Positions 16,269 to 25,263 are shown, numbered from the stretch's first letter. The stretch is DNA of 64,000 bases from Chryseobacterium sp. G0186 (GCF_003815675.1 NZ_CP033918.1:4092001-4156000); one strand, 5' to 3'. Numbers and translations are program-made. Notes: generated by a model not told the origin, from the letters alone.

Positions 16269-16279
16269 TTTGTAGTCAA

Positions 16280-17107
16280 TTATTGGTTAAGGGCCGATCT
16301 TTGGATATCTATTTTTGCATTGGTAATGATAATCTCACCATTGTTAGGAGAAGAACCTCCGGCTCCGGATTGATAGGTTCCTCCATTATCATGAGCTATG
16401 GCAGGTACCAGGACGATAGAAGCAGCCGAGGAAGTTACAAAGGAAAAACTCATATTTAAAGTATGTGTTTTATTACTCGCTATTGATTGGGCATTGATGC
16501 TGATTGTTTTTCCATATTGAGTCCCGCTTACAGGATCTACAAGCTTTACAAGATACTGATGCAGGTGAATAGAAGTGTTTCCAATTCCTGTTGTTGTCGT
16601 TTCGAGAGCGGTACGTATATTCAGGCATACATTCACCAGATAACCACTGTTTCCGGGAAGAACAATAAGTCCGGAAGAAGTGTTATATAAGGCTCCAATA
16701 TCATTAGATACTACATTAAAGGCTGCATCTGTGAAGTTTTTGTACGTTCCGTTGGCCAGACCTCCCAATACATTGTAATCGGTGGTACGCTGAAGCATCA
16801 TATAGCTTACCAGATTATAGGTATCAGCCAGAAGGGTCCACATATTATTTTTCCAGATATAAACACCAGGGCTGATGGAATTTCCTTTATTGTACACAAC
16901 AAGTCCTTCGGCTGGATTATTTACCGGAGAAGTGTTACTCAATACATCTATAATGTCTACTCTCGGAAGAAGAACTCCTTTATTGGTTGAGGAAGAAACA
17001 TCCAATACAGCAGAGCTGTTAACGGTGGATTTCCCAATAGCAACCTGTGCAAATATTGTCTGAGCTATGATCAATAATAGCAGGATATAACTTTTTTTCA
17101 TATTCAT
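16280..17107 (-). CDS. Secreted protein of the triplet family (copy 2)
   Basis: The 275-residue protein begins with a signal peptide (MKKSYILLLLIIAQTIFA, counting from the third residue, which is an equally good start at 17101). The common module follows: QVAIGKSTVNSSAVLDVSSS, then NKGVLLPRVDI, then EGLVVYNKGN and YIWKNNMWTLL. The C-terminal domain (about 110-275) is predicted beta-sandwich-like and rich in Asn, Ser, Gly and Thr. It sits 11 bases before copy 3 and five bases after copy 1, so the three are one operon. There is no type IX sorting tail and no enzyme motif. The triplicate order suggests local duplication followed by divergence of the C-terminal domains. Confidence 0.7.
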   Translation of the reverse strand: MNMKKSYILLLLIIAQTIFAQVAIGKSTVNSSAVLDVSSSTNKGVLLPRVDIIDVLSNTSPVNNPAEGLVVYNKGNSISPGVYIWKNNMWTLLADTYNLVSYMMLQRTTDYNVLGGLANGTYKNFTDAAFNVVSNDIGALYNTSSGLIVLPGNSGYLVNVCLNIRTALETTTTGIGNTSIHLHQYLVKLVDPVSGTQYGKTISINAQSIASNKTHTLNMSFSFVTSSAASIVLVPAIAHDNGGTYQSGAGGSSPNNGEIIITNAKIDIQRSALNQ

Positions 17108-17112
17108 TGTTT

Positions 17113-18216
17113 TTAAAGCTGAGATATTTTAATATAAGATCCGTTTGCAATGACATTCACAAGGTCGTAGAATGTACTGTTCTGCATTCTTCCCAGATTT
17201 AGTCTTAGTCCGCCAATAATATTAGCATTGGCATTAGCAGGGACAGTGTAGTAGTAAGACCACGTAGCAAGGTGATTGTTACTAACCTTTGAAACAATAG
17301 GAACCTCTTTTCTGGTTGCGCCCCCTCCTGTAAAAGAATTCGTTGAATTATTATAGGTATCGTTGATAAAATCTATAAAATATCCCATCAGATAATAAGT
17401 ACTTCCTGAAAGTGGCGCTGTACTGTTTACATTTGCCGGATTTTCCTGAGGTGAATTTAAATTCAAATTAACTTCTACCAGATAACTTCCCTGGGGAAGA
17501 ATTAAAGAATAGCCTCCATTAGTGTTCGGAAGTACTTTAAATCCACTGATGTTTGATACCCCTGAAATCGCAGGGTTATTTACCAAAAGCTGAGTACTGG
17601 CACCTGCTACCGCATTATCCAATGCAGATAAAGATCCCGTAAAATCAATATAGGCTACTTTTGGAGTATTTTGAGCATCAATTGTACTTTGCCATGTGCT
17701 GGTGGTACTATTAAACACATGCAGTGCCTTATTGTTGCTGTTGGTTCCTCCATTAAAAGCGATAAGTCCATTGGCCGGAGAAGCAACTGGAGTAGTTGTG
17801 CTGCTTAGGTTCGCAAGATTCAGGTTGGAAAACAGCATTCCCTTATTACCTCCTGAAATTGTTACTGTAGGGACAGTTGTATAGCCACTTCCTCCGTTGT
17901 TGATTGTTATACCCGTTACTACTCCTCCTGAAATGGTTGCCGTAGCACGGGCTTTGGAACCTCCATTTACAATAGGTCCTCCTCCATAAAAATTGATCGT
18001 TGGTGCTGAGGTAAAACCACTCCCTCCATTGTTAATCGTGATACCGGTAACCGCCCCTCCTGAGATTGTGGCAGTGGCAGTAGCTGGAGTTCCTTTAAAG
18101 TTTTCAATGTGCAGAATCGCACTAGGGTCTGGAACAGACGTGTTGATTCCAACACTTCCGTTTTGGGCAAATGTCGCTGTCGCAAAGAATGTACCCAAGA
18201 AGATAATAATTTTCAT
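17113..18216 (-). CDS. Secreted protein of the triplet family (copy 1), with inserted glycine-rich repeats
   Basis: The 367-residue protein has a signal peptide (ends ATATFA, about residue 17) and the family start GSVGINTSVPDPSAILHIEN. Where the other two copies continue directly to KG-V-L-F/L-P, this copy carries an extra stretch of about 80 residues (about 42-123) made of two repeats 44 residues apart. Each reads ATISGG-x-VTGITINNGGSG followed by F/Y-T-x-x-P-T. Only then does NKGMLFSNLNL resume the family pattern, followed by NGLIAFNGG. The C-terminal domain is beta-rich and unrelated at a glance to the others. Repeats of this G-G-S-G-Y-T type occur in phage fibres and other surface proteins. 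It is first in the operon, after a gene-free 512-base region. Confidence 0.72.
   Translation of the reverse strand: MKIIIFLGTFFATATFAQNGSVGINTSVPDPSAILHIENFKGTPATATATISGGAVTGITINNGGSGFTSAPTINFYGGGPIVNGGSKARATATISGGVVTGITINNGGSGYTTVPTVTISGGNKGMLFSNLNLANLSSTTTPVASPANGLIAFNGGTNSNNKALHVFNSTTSTWQSTIDAQNTPKVAYIDFTGSLSALDNAVAGASTQLLVNNPAISGVSNISGFKVLPNTNGGYSLILPQGSYLVEVNLNLNSPQENPANVNSTAPLSGSTYYLMGYFIDFINDTYNNSTNSFTGGGATRKEVPIVSKVSNNHLATWSYYYTVPANANANIIGGLRLNLGRMQNSTFYDLVNVIANGSYIKISQL
17854..18078 (-). repeat. Two 44-residue coding repeats within copy 1
   Basis: Repeat units at residues 47-76 (17989-18078) and 91-120 (17857-17946) share ATISGG, VTGITINNGGSG and the P-T strand end. They interrupt the module shared with the two neighbouring paralogues. 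Confidence 0.75.
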
Positions 18217-18728
18217 CTTTGATATGTTTTGGAAATAATTTTAATTAAATACTTATTGGAATATGTATTAATTTAATTGAAAGTTACATAAAAAAAATGA
18301 TTGTTTTATGTTTTGCATATGGATTTATATCGATGAAATTGAATATTTATCAATAAAAGGTGATTTTATTTGAATCTTTTGTAATTGTTTTTTCACTTGT
18401 GTTTGATAAAATATCGTGTCGTAAAGGTTTATGGTTGCTGTATTTAATGCAATGAACTTAAATAAACTTAAATTTTTATGAAATTTTAACATTGAAAAGT
18501 GACTTAATTATTTACCAGTTGGTGAATTAAAAAAAATAAAATTTAATTTTTTTTTAATGAAAATCTTGATATTATCAACGATTTCAATGAAGTGCTATTG
18601 AAATTTTCCATGATTTTTTGTTGTGTACCCGAGAAGTCTTTTTGAAACAAAAAATAACGTGTTAAAATCATTAAACGCGTTCCTGTTTTTAAAACTTTTC
18701 CCGAAATTTGAAGTAAAATTTTAAAATT
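18217..18728. other. AT-rich divergent intergenic region
   Basis: This 512-base stretch lies between the divergent secreted-protein operon and mqo. It has no open frame of coding character on either strand and must hold both promoters. It contains many A and T tracts and no perfect TTTG/TAnnTTTG pair that I could place with confidence. I see no RNA gene or repeat in it. Confidence 0.6.
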
Positions 18729-20234
18729 ATGTCACAATCGCTTACAAGCAGAACACCGAAACCTAAATACGACGTTGTACTGATAGGAGGCGGGATCATG
18801 AGCGCCACTTTAGCAACGCTGCTTCATGAATTTGATCCAACTCTTGAAATTGCCATCTTCGAAAGACTCGGAAGATTTGCCAAGGAAAGTACAGCAGCCT
18901 GGAACAACGCCGGAACAGGGCACTCCGCATTTTGTGAGCTAAATTATACCCCTGAAAAGCCTGACGGATCTATTGATATTAAAAAAGCGGAAAGTATCGC
19001 AGAGCAGTTTGAAATTTCAAAACAGTTTTGGGCTTATCTATTAACCAAGGGCTATATTCAGGATCCAAGGGATTTTATCAATTCATGTCCGCATATGAGT
19101 TTGGTATTTGGAGAAAAAGATGCCGAATATCTTAGAAAGCGTCATGATAAAATGTCAGAATCTGTTCTTTTCTCAGGAATGGAATTTTCTACAGATCATG
19201 ATAAGCTGAGAGAATGGATTCCTTTGGTAATGAGCAAAAGAAATAATTCTGAAGTAATGGCTGCTACCAAAATGAATATGGGTACAGATGTTAACTTTGG
19301 AACATTAACGAGAAAAATGGGAAGACACCTGCTTGAAGACTCTAATGTTGAGGTATTTCTATACCATGAAGTAAAGGACATTGATCCAAAAGAAAACGGA
19401 AAGTGGGAAATGAAAGTGAAAGACAGGATCAATAGCCACAAACAGGAAGTTGTAGCAGATTTTGTATTTATTGGTGCCGGAGGATATGCTCTTCCATTGT
19501 TGGATAGTTCAGATATTAAGGAGAGTGAAGGATATGGAGGTTTCCCTGTTTCAGGGCAATGGTTGGTAACTCATAACCAGGAATTGGTAGAGAAACATCA
19601 GGCTAAAGTGTATACACAGGCTACTGTGGATGCTCCGCCAATGTCAGTTCCACACCTTGATCTTAGGATTATTGATGGTAAAAAAGCATTGCTTTTTGGT
19701 CCTTTTGCCGGATTTTCAACTAAATTCCTAAGAGAAGGAAGCTATCTTGATCTCCCTGAAAGTGTTAATACGAAGAATTTAAAATCACTATTTGGAGCAT
19801 GGTGGCATAATATTCCTCTGACGAAATATCTTATTCAGCAGGTGGCGATGACCAAGTCTCAGAGAATGCAGCATTTAAGAGAGTTTGTAAAAGATGCTAA
19901 GGAAGAGGATTGGGAATTGAAAGTAGCAGGACAACGTGTTCAGATCATCAAAAAAGATGAAAAGGAAGGTGGAAAACTGGAATTCGGGACTGAAGTGGTT
20001 GTCAACAAAAATGGAACTATTGCCTCTCTATTGGGGGCTTCACCGGGAGCTTCAACAGCAGTATATGCAATGCTGAATGTTCTTGAAAAATGTTTTCCGG
20101 AGAAACTGAACGGAGAATGGAAGGATAAACTGCTTGAAATGGTTCCGTCATATGGACAAAAGCTGGCAGAAAACCCTGAGCTTACCGAAAAGGTAAGAAC
20201 GTATACAAAAGAAAAACTAGAATTAGAATACTAA
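18729..20234 (+). CDS. mqo: Malate:quinone oxidoreductase
   Basis: The FAD enzyme oxidises malate to oxaloacetate and passes electrons to the quinone pool at the inner face of the membrane, replacing or supporting malate dehydrogenase in the citric acid cycle. At 501 residues it is full family length. The FAD loop is DVVLIGGGIMSATLATLL, followed by IAIFERLGRFAKESTAAWNN and AGTGHSAFCELNYTP, a strongly conserved block of this family. FGPFAGFSTKFLREGSYLDL and LLGASPGASTAVYAMLNVLE near the C-terminus complete the family pattern. It is monocistronic, and a hairpin follows. Confidence 0.96.
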   Translation: MSQSLTSRTPKPKYDVVLIGGGIMSATLATLLHEFDPTLEIAIFERLGRFAKESTAAWNNAGTGHSAFCELNYTPEKPDGSIDIKKAESIAEQFEISKQFWAYLLTKGYIQDPRDFINSCPHMSLVFGEKDAEYLRKRHDKMSESVLFSGMEFSTDHDKLREWIPLVMSKRNNSEVMAATKMNMGTDVNFGTLTRKMGRHLLEDSNVEVFLYHEVKDIDPKENGKWEMKVKDRINSHKQEVVADFVFIGAGGYALPLLDSSDIKESEGYGGFPVSGQWLVTHNQELVEKHQAKVYTQATVDAPPMSVPHLDLRIIDGKKALLFGPFAGFSTKFLREGSYLDLPESVNTKNLKSLFGAWWHNIPLTKYLIQQVAMTKSQRMQHLREFVKDAKEEDWELKVAGQRVQIIKKDEKEGGKLEFGTEVVVNKNGTIASLLGASPGASTAVYAMLNVLEKCFPEKLNGEWKDKLLEMVPSYGQKLAENPELTEKVRTYTKEKLELEY

Positions 20235-20244
20235 TATCAGTAAT

Positions 20245-20276
20245 GAGCAATGAGTACACAGAATTACTCATTGCTC
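20245..20276 (+). terminator. Hairpin after mqo
   Basis: GAGCAATGAGTA pairs perfectly with TACTCATTGCTC around eight bases. The following tract is only moderately T-rich (TTTACTTATTACTT), so termination may be partial. Confidence 0.5.
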
Positions 20277-20297
20277 TTTACTTATTACTTATAGAAA

Positions 20298-20699
20298 GTG
20301 GAAGAAGTAATTGTAAAACCGGTCATTGCAAAGGAACTTCTGGAATCTCTTAAAACGAAAGTGGAAGAAGAGAAACAGGTTATTGTTCACTGTTGCTTTC
20401 CGGCATCACCATTTTTAGGAAATCTGATTAGGATTTGGCACTCAACCTATCTTTTTGATAACCAGTCTGAGCATAGAAGTAAGCTGATTCATGCAGAGAA
20501 TATTTCTATTTCTCCTTATTGGACGGCTGTTCCGTTTATGAAGGATTTTTGGTTTACCTTAATATTTTCCGGGCTGCCTAAAGATTGCAAAAGTTTTGAT
20601 CTCAAAGAGGTTATTCCGGAGGAGGGAGGTTTCTTTGTGGAATCTATTAAAAGAAACTCTTCAGATGTTTATCGTGTGAAAATATCAGAATCTTTTTAA
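20298..20699 (+). CDS. Hypothetical 133-residue protein
   Basis: I do not recognise this small soluble protein. It starts with GTG 63 bases after mqo, and the next in-frame Met is beyond the middle. The N-terminal helix is charged (AKELLESLKTKVEEEKQ), followed by strands and several Trp residues (IRIWHSTYLF, SPYWTAVPFMKDFWFTLIF). A pair of adjacent Cys lies in VHCCFPASPF. It ends seven bases before the adenylyltransferase gene, so the two are probably co-transcribed. No catalytic motif can be named. Confidence 0.6.
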   Translation: MEEVIVKPVIAKELLESLKTKVEEEKQVIVHCCFPASPFLGNLIRIWHSTYLFDNQSEHRSKLIHAENISISPYWTAVPFMKDFWFTLIFSGLPKDCKSFDLKEVIPEEGGFFVESIKRNSSDVYRVKISESF

Positions 20700-20705
20700 G
20701 TTAAT

Positions 20706-21572
20706 ATGAAGACAAGGGAAGAAAAGCTAAAGCAGATTATCCAGTGGGCAGAAGAAAATTCAGATATCCGTGCTGTTCTTTTGACAAGTTCACTGGTAAA
20801 TCCGTATGCTCCTATAGATGATTTTAGTGACCTTGATGTAGAGCTGGTTTTTGAAAACAGAAAAGAGTATGAAGCCCATAATGAATGGGTTAGGCTTTTT
20901 GGAGATCCTATTTCCATGATAGAGGAAGATGATACAGTCTTTGATGGAAAGCATGCCATGAAAATGGTTTTGTACAAAGATCATGTGAAAGTTGATTTTA
21001 AGCTTTATCAAGTCTCAGAATTTCGTAAAGAAGTTCAGGAGGAGAAACTTCCGGAGGATTGGGATGTTGGGTATAAAGTCTTGATAGATAAAGATGAACT
21101 GACAAGGGATTTAAAATCTCCAACCTATCAATCTGTCATGATTCATCAACCTACAGAACAGAAATTTCAGCAGTTATTGAATGATTTCTGGTGGGATACA
21201 ACTTATGTGGCAAAATGCCTTAAACGTGGTGATATTTTTTATTCTAAATTCATGTCTGAAAATATCCTGCGGACAGATTACCTTGTTCCTTTAATAGAAT
21301 GGCATATTGCAGGCTTGCATGACTGGAAGAATGTTACAACCAATAAACACGGAAGATTGTTCAAAAAATATCTTTCTACGGATCTTTGGAATAGAGTAGA
21401 AGCTACTTTTTCCGGAAGTGATATGGAGGAAAACTGGAATGCCTTGTTTGTGTGTGCAGACCTTGTACATGACCTTGGAACCGGTTTAGCAGAAAAGCTA
21501 CATTTTACATACCCTGTTCAGCTTGAAAAAGATATTCGCAACTATCTTGCTGAAGTAAAAGCATTGCACTAA
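20706..21572 (+). CDS. Aminoglycoside 6-adenylyltransferase (AadS-like)
   Basis: The 288-residue protein matches the ANT(6) nucleotidyltransferase family in length and layout. The catalytic segment is RAVLLTSSLVNPYAPIDD followed by FSDLDVEL. The D-x-D metal ligands are Asp42 and Asp44, and the usual G-S-R of the family is T-S-S here. PTEQKFQQLLNDFWWDTTYV and EWHIAGLHDW are typical of the helical C-terminal domain. ANT(6) enzymes adenylate streptomycin. AadS-type genes are found in chromosomes of Chryseobacterium relatives as intrinsic genes. No transposase, integron or base-composition shift surrounds it, so it looks native. Activity on streptomycin is predicted, not shown. Confidence 0.83.
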   Translation: MKTREEKLKQIIQWAEENSDIRAVLLTSSLVNPYAPIDDFSDLDVELVFENRKEYEAHNEWVRLFGDPISMIEEDDTVFDGKHAMKMVLYKDHVKVDFKLYQVSEFRKEVQEEKLPEDWDVGYKVLIDKDELTRDLKSPTYQSVMIHQPTEQKFQQLLNDFWWDTTYVAKCLKRGDIFYSKFMSENILRTDYLVPLIEWHIAGLHDWKNVTTNKHGRLFKKYLSTDLWNRVEATFSGSDMEENWNALFVCADLVHDLGTGLAEKLHFTYPVQLEKDIRNYLAEVKALH

Positions 21573-21574
21573 TT

Positions 21575-23155
21575 CTAGGCAAATTCATTCTGCTTGATCA
21601 AATTTTCAATGCAATATTCTGCAATTGCAGTGATGGTAACAAAAGGATTTACTCCAATAGTTCCGGGAATGAGTGATCCGTCCAAAACATAAAGGTTATC
21701 ATGATCTTTCAGCTTACCAAATTCATTGGTAGCTTCACCCAATACACATCCGCCGAGTGGATGATAGCAAATATCTGCCCCAAAACCATTATTAAACAGA
21801 AAATGGCTTCTGGTACCTCCGTTGGCCTTATTCATTTTTCGGACAAAGTACTTGGCATTTTCCCTCATTTTCGTGGTATTATTTTCACCCCAATTTAATT
21901 TCAACATCTGATTGGCTTTATCATAGGCTACTTCTCCTTTCTTATCTACTCTGTTAATTAATAAATATAAGGCCGTGGCAACATCCATTCCCATCGGTAA
22001 AGGGGCAATCTCCGTGAAAAAGGGATGCTCTTTATCATCCCAGTTATCAATTCCCCCCACAGGAATTGTAGATTGTTTTGAACCGGTTCCTCCCGATAAT
22101 GGTTTTACCCAGTTTCTTCCGGTCATAAAATTACCGTTGTTACCCCAGTTTTTTCCTATTTTCTCATGAATAGGAAGATCATTTACAGCATTGGATTGCA
22201 GTAAAAGCTGTAATGTTCCCATGGTTCCTGCTGAAAGAATCAGTTTTTTACAATGAAAGGTCTTTTCGGCGACTGTATTTCCTGATGTATCAATTTGCAA
22301 AGCATTTAATGTATAGCTTTTATCATTATTTAGCTTAATATGGCTTACTTTGTGAAGATCGAGAATCTCAAGATTTCCGGTTTCCATAGCCTTTTTAAGA
22401 TAGGTTTTATCCAAACTGTTTTTGCCGTAATTATTTCCATAGATTACTTCCGTATTGAGAGCAGAGCGGGGAACCTCATTCAGAAATTCCCTTTCCATGT
22501 ATTTAAAATCATAGACATTGGGAACCCTTATGGTTTTAAATCCTGCTTTGTGGGCCTCTTCTTCACCTACTCTTGTAAATTTGTAATAAGGACAATCCTT
22601 TAAGAATTGTTCATCGATGACATTCACTTTGAGTTCTTTCCGCACCAAGGGAAAATAATAATTGTAAAACCTTTCAGCATCAAGGTCAGGAAAGACTTCC
22701 TTAAAGTAATCTTCCTTGGGAGTAACAGCCATTCCTCCATTTACCAGTGAACCACCACCAACCCCTCTTCCAACCCAGATTTTAATATTGTCAAAATCCA
22801 ACCGGTCAAGAGTACCTGTAAAAGGAGTTAAAGAAAAGATATTCATGAAAGGGGCAATCGTTTTCTTTTTAAGCCATGCTGAGCTTTTCCCCGGTTTTAA
22901 AAGATTAGAAAACGGAATCCCGGCCTTTTCCCAGTTAAGACCCATTTCTAATAAGACCACCTTTTTTCCTGCTTCACACAAACGCAGTGCAGAAACAGCT
23001 CCTCCATAACCGCTGCCAATAATAATGATGGGAGCTTCTACCGTTTCTTTTATACCATTGATTCTTCGTCCTGCAGCCTGAAAAAGATCCGACTGAAGAA
23101 AATAAAAACCGGAAATTGCCAGTGCACTTGTCTTGATGAAATCCTTTCTGTTCAT
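21575..23155 (-). CDS. GMC-type FAD oxidoreductase, cholesterol-oxidase-like, probably exported
   Basis: The 526-residue protein starts with NRKDFIKTSALAISG, a near-Tat signal with R-K in place of R-R. The FAD loop is IIIIGSGYGGAVSALRL (about 43-59), followed by the FAD-contacting acidic residue at the end of the next strand (VVLLEMG). VGRGVGGGSLVNGG is the second conserved GMC block, and SLIPGTIGVNPFVTITAIAE closes the substrate domain. This architecture is that of bacterial cholesterol oxidases and related sterol or alcohol oxidases, and such an enzyme is known from Chryseobacterium. It stands alone on the minus strand, convergent with the adenylyltransferase gene with only two bases between. 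Confidence 0.82.
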   Translation of the reverse strand: MNRKDFIKTSALAISGFYFLQSDLFQAAGRRINGIKETVEAPIIIIGSGYGGAVSALRLCEAGKKVVLLEMGLNWEKAGIPFSNLLKPGKSSAWLKKKTIAPFMNIFSLTPFTGTLDRLDFDNIKIWVGRGVGGGSLVNGGMAVTPKEDYFKEVFPDLDAERFYNYYFPLVRKELKVNVIDEQFLKDCPYYKFTRVGEEEAHKAGFKTIRVPNVYDFKYMEREFLNEVPRSALNTEVIYGNNYGKNSLDKTYLKKAMETGNLEILDLHKVSHIKLNNDKSYTLNALQIDTSGNTVAEKTFHCKKLILSAGTMGTLQLLLQSNAVNDLPIHEKIGKNWGNNGNFMTGRNWVKPLSGGTGSKQSTIPVGGIDNWDDKEHPFFTEIAPLPMGMDVATALYLLINRVDKKGEVAYDKANQMLKLNWGENNTTKMRENAKYFVRKMNKANGGTRSHFLFNNGFGADICYHPLGGCVLGEATNEFGKLKDHDNLYVLDGSLIPGTIGVNPFVTITAIAEYCIENLIKQNEFA

Positions 23156-23287
23156 AGGCTTGATTTTTCAAAAAGTATGCTAGATCAATGATGAGATTTT
23201 TTATTTAAAACAGATTATACTATTTTATTACAATTTTAACTTTTCATCCCCTGAAAATTCATAGTTTTACTTATAATTTTAAAATTC

Positions 23288-23905
23288 ATGAAAAAATATA
23301 TATTGATCTTCCTACTTCTTCCATTATTGGCGTTTTCTCAAAAAATGGTCTCTCAGGAAGTCATGGATGTGAAAAAATTTCAGAAAGATTTAGATACAGA
23401 ATATCTGGATCCTAAGACGACCCCTTTACGTGGGGATAATTTTAAAAATTTTAAAGGACATCCGTTCTTTCCGTTTGAATTGAAGTATAGAGTGACTGCA
23501 AAATTTGTTAAAACCAAAAGAGCCAAGCCTTTTGAACTGCCTACTTCTTCCGGTAAAACAAAATCTTATAAGGAATATGGAAAGGCAACTTTTGAACTGG
23601 ATGGGAAACTTTATACTTTGACCTTATATCAAAGCCTGGATTTAATCAAGCAAGAAAAATATAAAGACTATCTTTTTCTGCCATTCCGTGATGCTACCAA
23701 TGAAAAGGAAACCTACGGCGGAGGAAAATATATGGATCTGAAAATTCCATCAGGAAATACTATTGTACTGGATTTTAATCAATCCTATCAACCTTTTTGC
23801 GCCTATAATGCATATGATTATAACTGCCCTATTGTTCCGGAAGAAAATAAACTTCCTGTAGAAATCCGTGCCGGGGTAATGTATGAAGATGTTTATCATC
23901 ATTAA
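23288..23905 (+). CDS. DUF1684 secreted protein
   Basis: A 205-residue protein with a signal peptide (MKKYILIFLLLPLLAFS, cleavage before QK). The C-terminal two thirds carry the DUF1684 blocks: FRDATNEKETYGGGKYMDL, then VLDFNQSYQPFCAYN and NCPIVPEENKLPVEIRAG. The Cys pair at the end may bind metal or form a disulfide. The family is widespread but its function is unproven. The gene is three bases before a GNAT gene, so the two are co-transcribed. Confidence 0.85.
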   Translation: MKKYILIFLLLPLLAFSQKMVSQEVMDVKKFQKDLDTEYLDPKTTPLRGDNFKNFKGHPFFPFELKYRVTAKFVKTKRAKPFELPTSSGKTKSYKEYGKATFELDGKLYTLTLYQSLDLIKQEKYKDYLFLPFRDATNEKETYGGGKYMDLKIPSGNTIVLDFNQSYQPFCAYNAYDYNCPIVPEENKLPVEIRAGVMYEDVYHH

Positions 23906-23907
23906 TT

Positions 23908-24381
23908 ATGATAAGGTTAGCCTTTTTTAAAGAAGAAGAGCTTGCGAAAGTAAGTTATAGCTTAGATGAAAACCAACTGCGTTTTACAGCGACGGCTGAG
24001 CAGGCTTTGGAGAATATCAAAAAAAGGGCGGATAATGATGCCTTTCCCATTACCATTTTGGAAGATGATATTCCTGTAGGATTTTTTGTGCTTGACTTTG
24101 GAAAAGATAAGTTTGAACTGACGGACAATGAAAATGCTGTTTTGGTAAGGTCTTTATCTGTAAACCCTGAAATTCAGGGTAAAGGAGTCGGAAAAATAGC
24201 CATGATGCAGGTAGATGATTTTGTAAAGAAAAATTTTAAGGATTGTAATGAAATTGTCTTGGCGGTCAACCAGCAAAATGACTTAGCCTATCATATTTAC
24301 CTTAAAGCAGGATATATTTATGATGGAAAAACCAGAATGGGGCGAAGCGGACCTCAATATCTGATGTACAAAAAACTTTAA
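23908..24381 (+). CDS. GNAT family N-acetyltransferase
   Basis: The 157-residue protein has one acetyltransferase domain. The acetyl-CoA loop is seen in VRSLSVNPEIQGKGVGKIAM, with the Q-x-x-G-x-G/A signature, and the last strands are NEIVLAVNQQNDLAYHIYLK and AGYIYDGKTRMG. The full domain length is present. The acceptor substrate cannot be predicted. It follows the DUF1684 gene after three bases and probably shares its mRNA. Confidence 0.9.
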   Translation: MIRLAFFKEEELAKVSYSLDENQLRFTATAEQALENIKKRADNDAFPITILEDDIPVGFFVLDFGKDKFELTDNENAVLVRSLSVNPEIQGKGVGKIAMMQVDDFVKKNFKDCNEIVLAVNQQNDLAYHIYLKAGYIYDGKTRMGRSGPQYLMYKKL

Positions 24382-24425
24382 GAAAATTTTAAATTTTAAA
24401 TTTCTGTCCTCCTGAATTCTTTCCA

Positions 24426-24433
24426 TAACTTTG
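24426..24433 (+). promoter_or_regulatory. -7 promoter element of the SDR gene
   Basis: TAACTTTG, a perfect TAnnTTTG match, lies 20 bases before the SDR start codon. The -33 box is weak. Confidence 0.5.
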
Positions 24434-24453
24434 AGTAACATCAAATTACAAAT

Positions 24454-25263
24454 ATGGAAATATCACTTCGCAATCAGGTGGCCATCGTTACCGGAGCATC
24501 CAGTGGAATTGGTTCCGGTATAGCAAAATCATTGGCTTCGGCAGGTGCTGTAGTCGTCATCAATCATTCTTCACCAAGATCTTTGGAAGAGGCACAATCA
24601 GTATTAAAAGAAATTACAGATGCGGGAGGAAAGGGCATTACCTATCAATGTGATGTTTCTCAGGAGGATCAGGTGATCAAAATGTTTCAGGATGTGGTTT
24701 CACAATTGGGAACAGTTGATATTCTGGTGAATAATGCAGGTATTCAAAAGGATGCCAAATTCACAGAAATGACCATGGATCAATGGAATGCCGTGATTGG
24801 AGTTAACCTTACCGGACAGTTTCTTTGTGCAAGAGAGGCTATCAAGGAGTTTTTGCGCCGGGGTATTGTTCCGGAACGCTCCGTAGCATGCGGAAAGATT
24901 ATCCACATCAGTTCTGTGCATGAAATTATTCCCTGGGCGGGACATGCCAACTATGCAGCCAGTAAAGGAGCGGTCAGAATGCTGATGCAGACGCTGGCTC
25001 AGGAATATGGTGCAGACAAAATTCGTGTTAATTCTATTTGTCCGGGAGCCATTCAGACCCCAATCAATCAAAATGCATGGAGTACACCGGAAGCACTCAA
25101 TTCCCTTCTCACTCTTATTCCTTACAACAGAATCGGACAACCAAAAGATATCGGAAACCTGGCCGTATTTCTGGCCAGCGATCTGGCAGATTATATTACC
25201 GGAACCAGCATCTTTGTGGATGGTGGAATGACGACGTTTGAAAGCTTCTCTACAGGAGGGTAG
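24454..25263 (+). CDS. Short-chain dehydrogenase, glucose-1-dehydrogenase-like
   Basis: A 269-residue classical SDR. Cofactor loop AIVTGASSGIGSGIAKSL (about 11-28), structural motif DILVNNAGIQ, and the active site Ser in IIHISSVHEI with Y-A-A-S-K-G (Tyr and Lys) in HANYAASKGAVRM. It ends AVFLASDLADYITGTSIFVD, the typical SDR close. Sequence style and length are nearest to bacterial glucose 1-dehydrogenases, which oxidise beta-D-glucose with NAD(P). The gene is 84 bases before a GH63-like glucosidase, which suggests a joint role in sugar release and oxidation. Confidence 0.85.
   Translation: MEISLRNQVAIVTGASSGIGSGIAKSLASAGAVVVINHSSPRSLEEAQSVLKEITDAGGKGITYQCDVSQEDQVIKMFQDVVSQLGTVDILVNNAGIQKDAKFTEMTMDQWNAVIGVNLTGQFLCAREAIKEFLRRGIVPERSVACGKIIHISSVHEIIPWAGHANYAASKGAVRMLMQTLAQEYGADKIRVNSICPGAIQTPINQNAWSTPEALNSLLTLIPYNRIGQPKDIGNLAVFLASDLADYITGTSIFVDGGMTTFESFSTGG

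Noticed and set aside
15498..18216. Secreted triplet as a prophage tail region
   Set aside because: The phage-fibre-like repeat is present, but each protein has a signal peptide and there is no phage structural, lysis or integrase gene nearby.
20706..21572. Adenylyltransferase as an acquired mobile resistance gene
   Set aside because: There is no transposase, integron site or visible change of base composition, and related genes are chromosomal in this group.
24700..25140. A 146-codon minus-strand frame
   Set aside because: It is antisense to the active-site half of the SDR gene and has no coding features.
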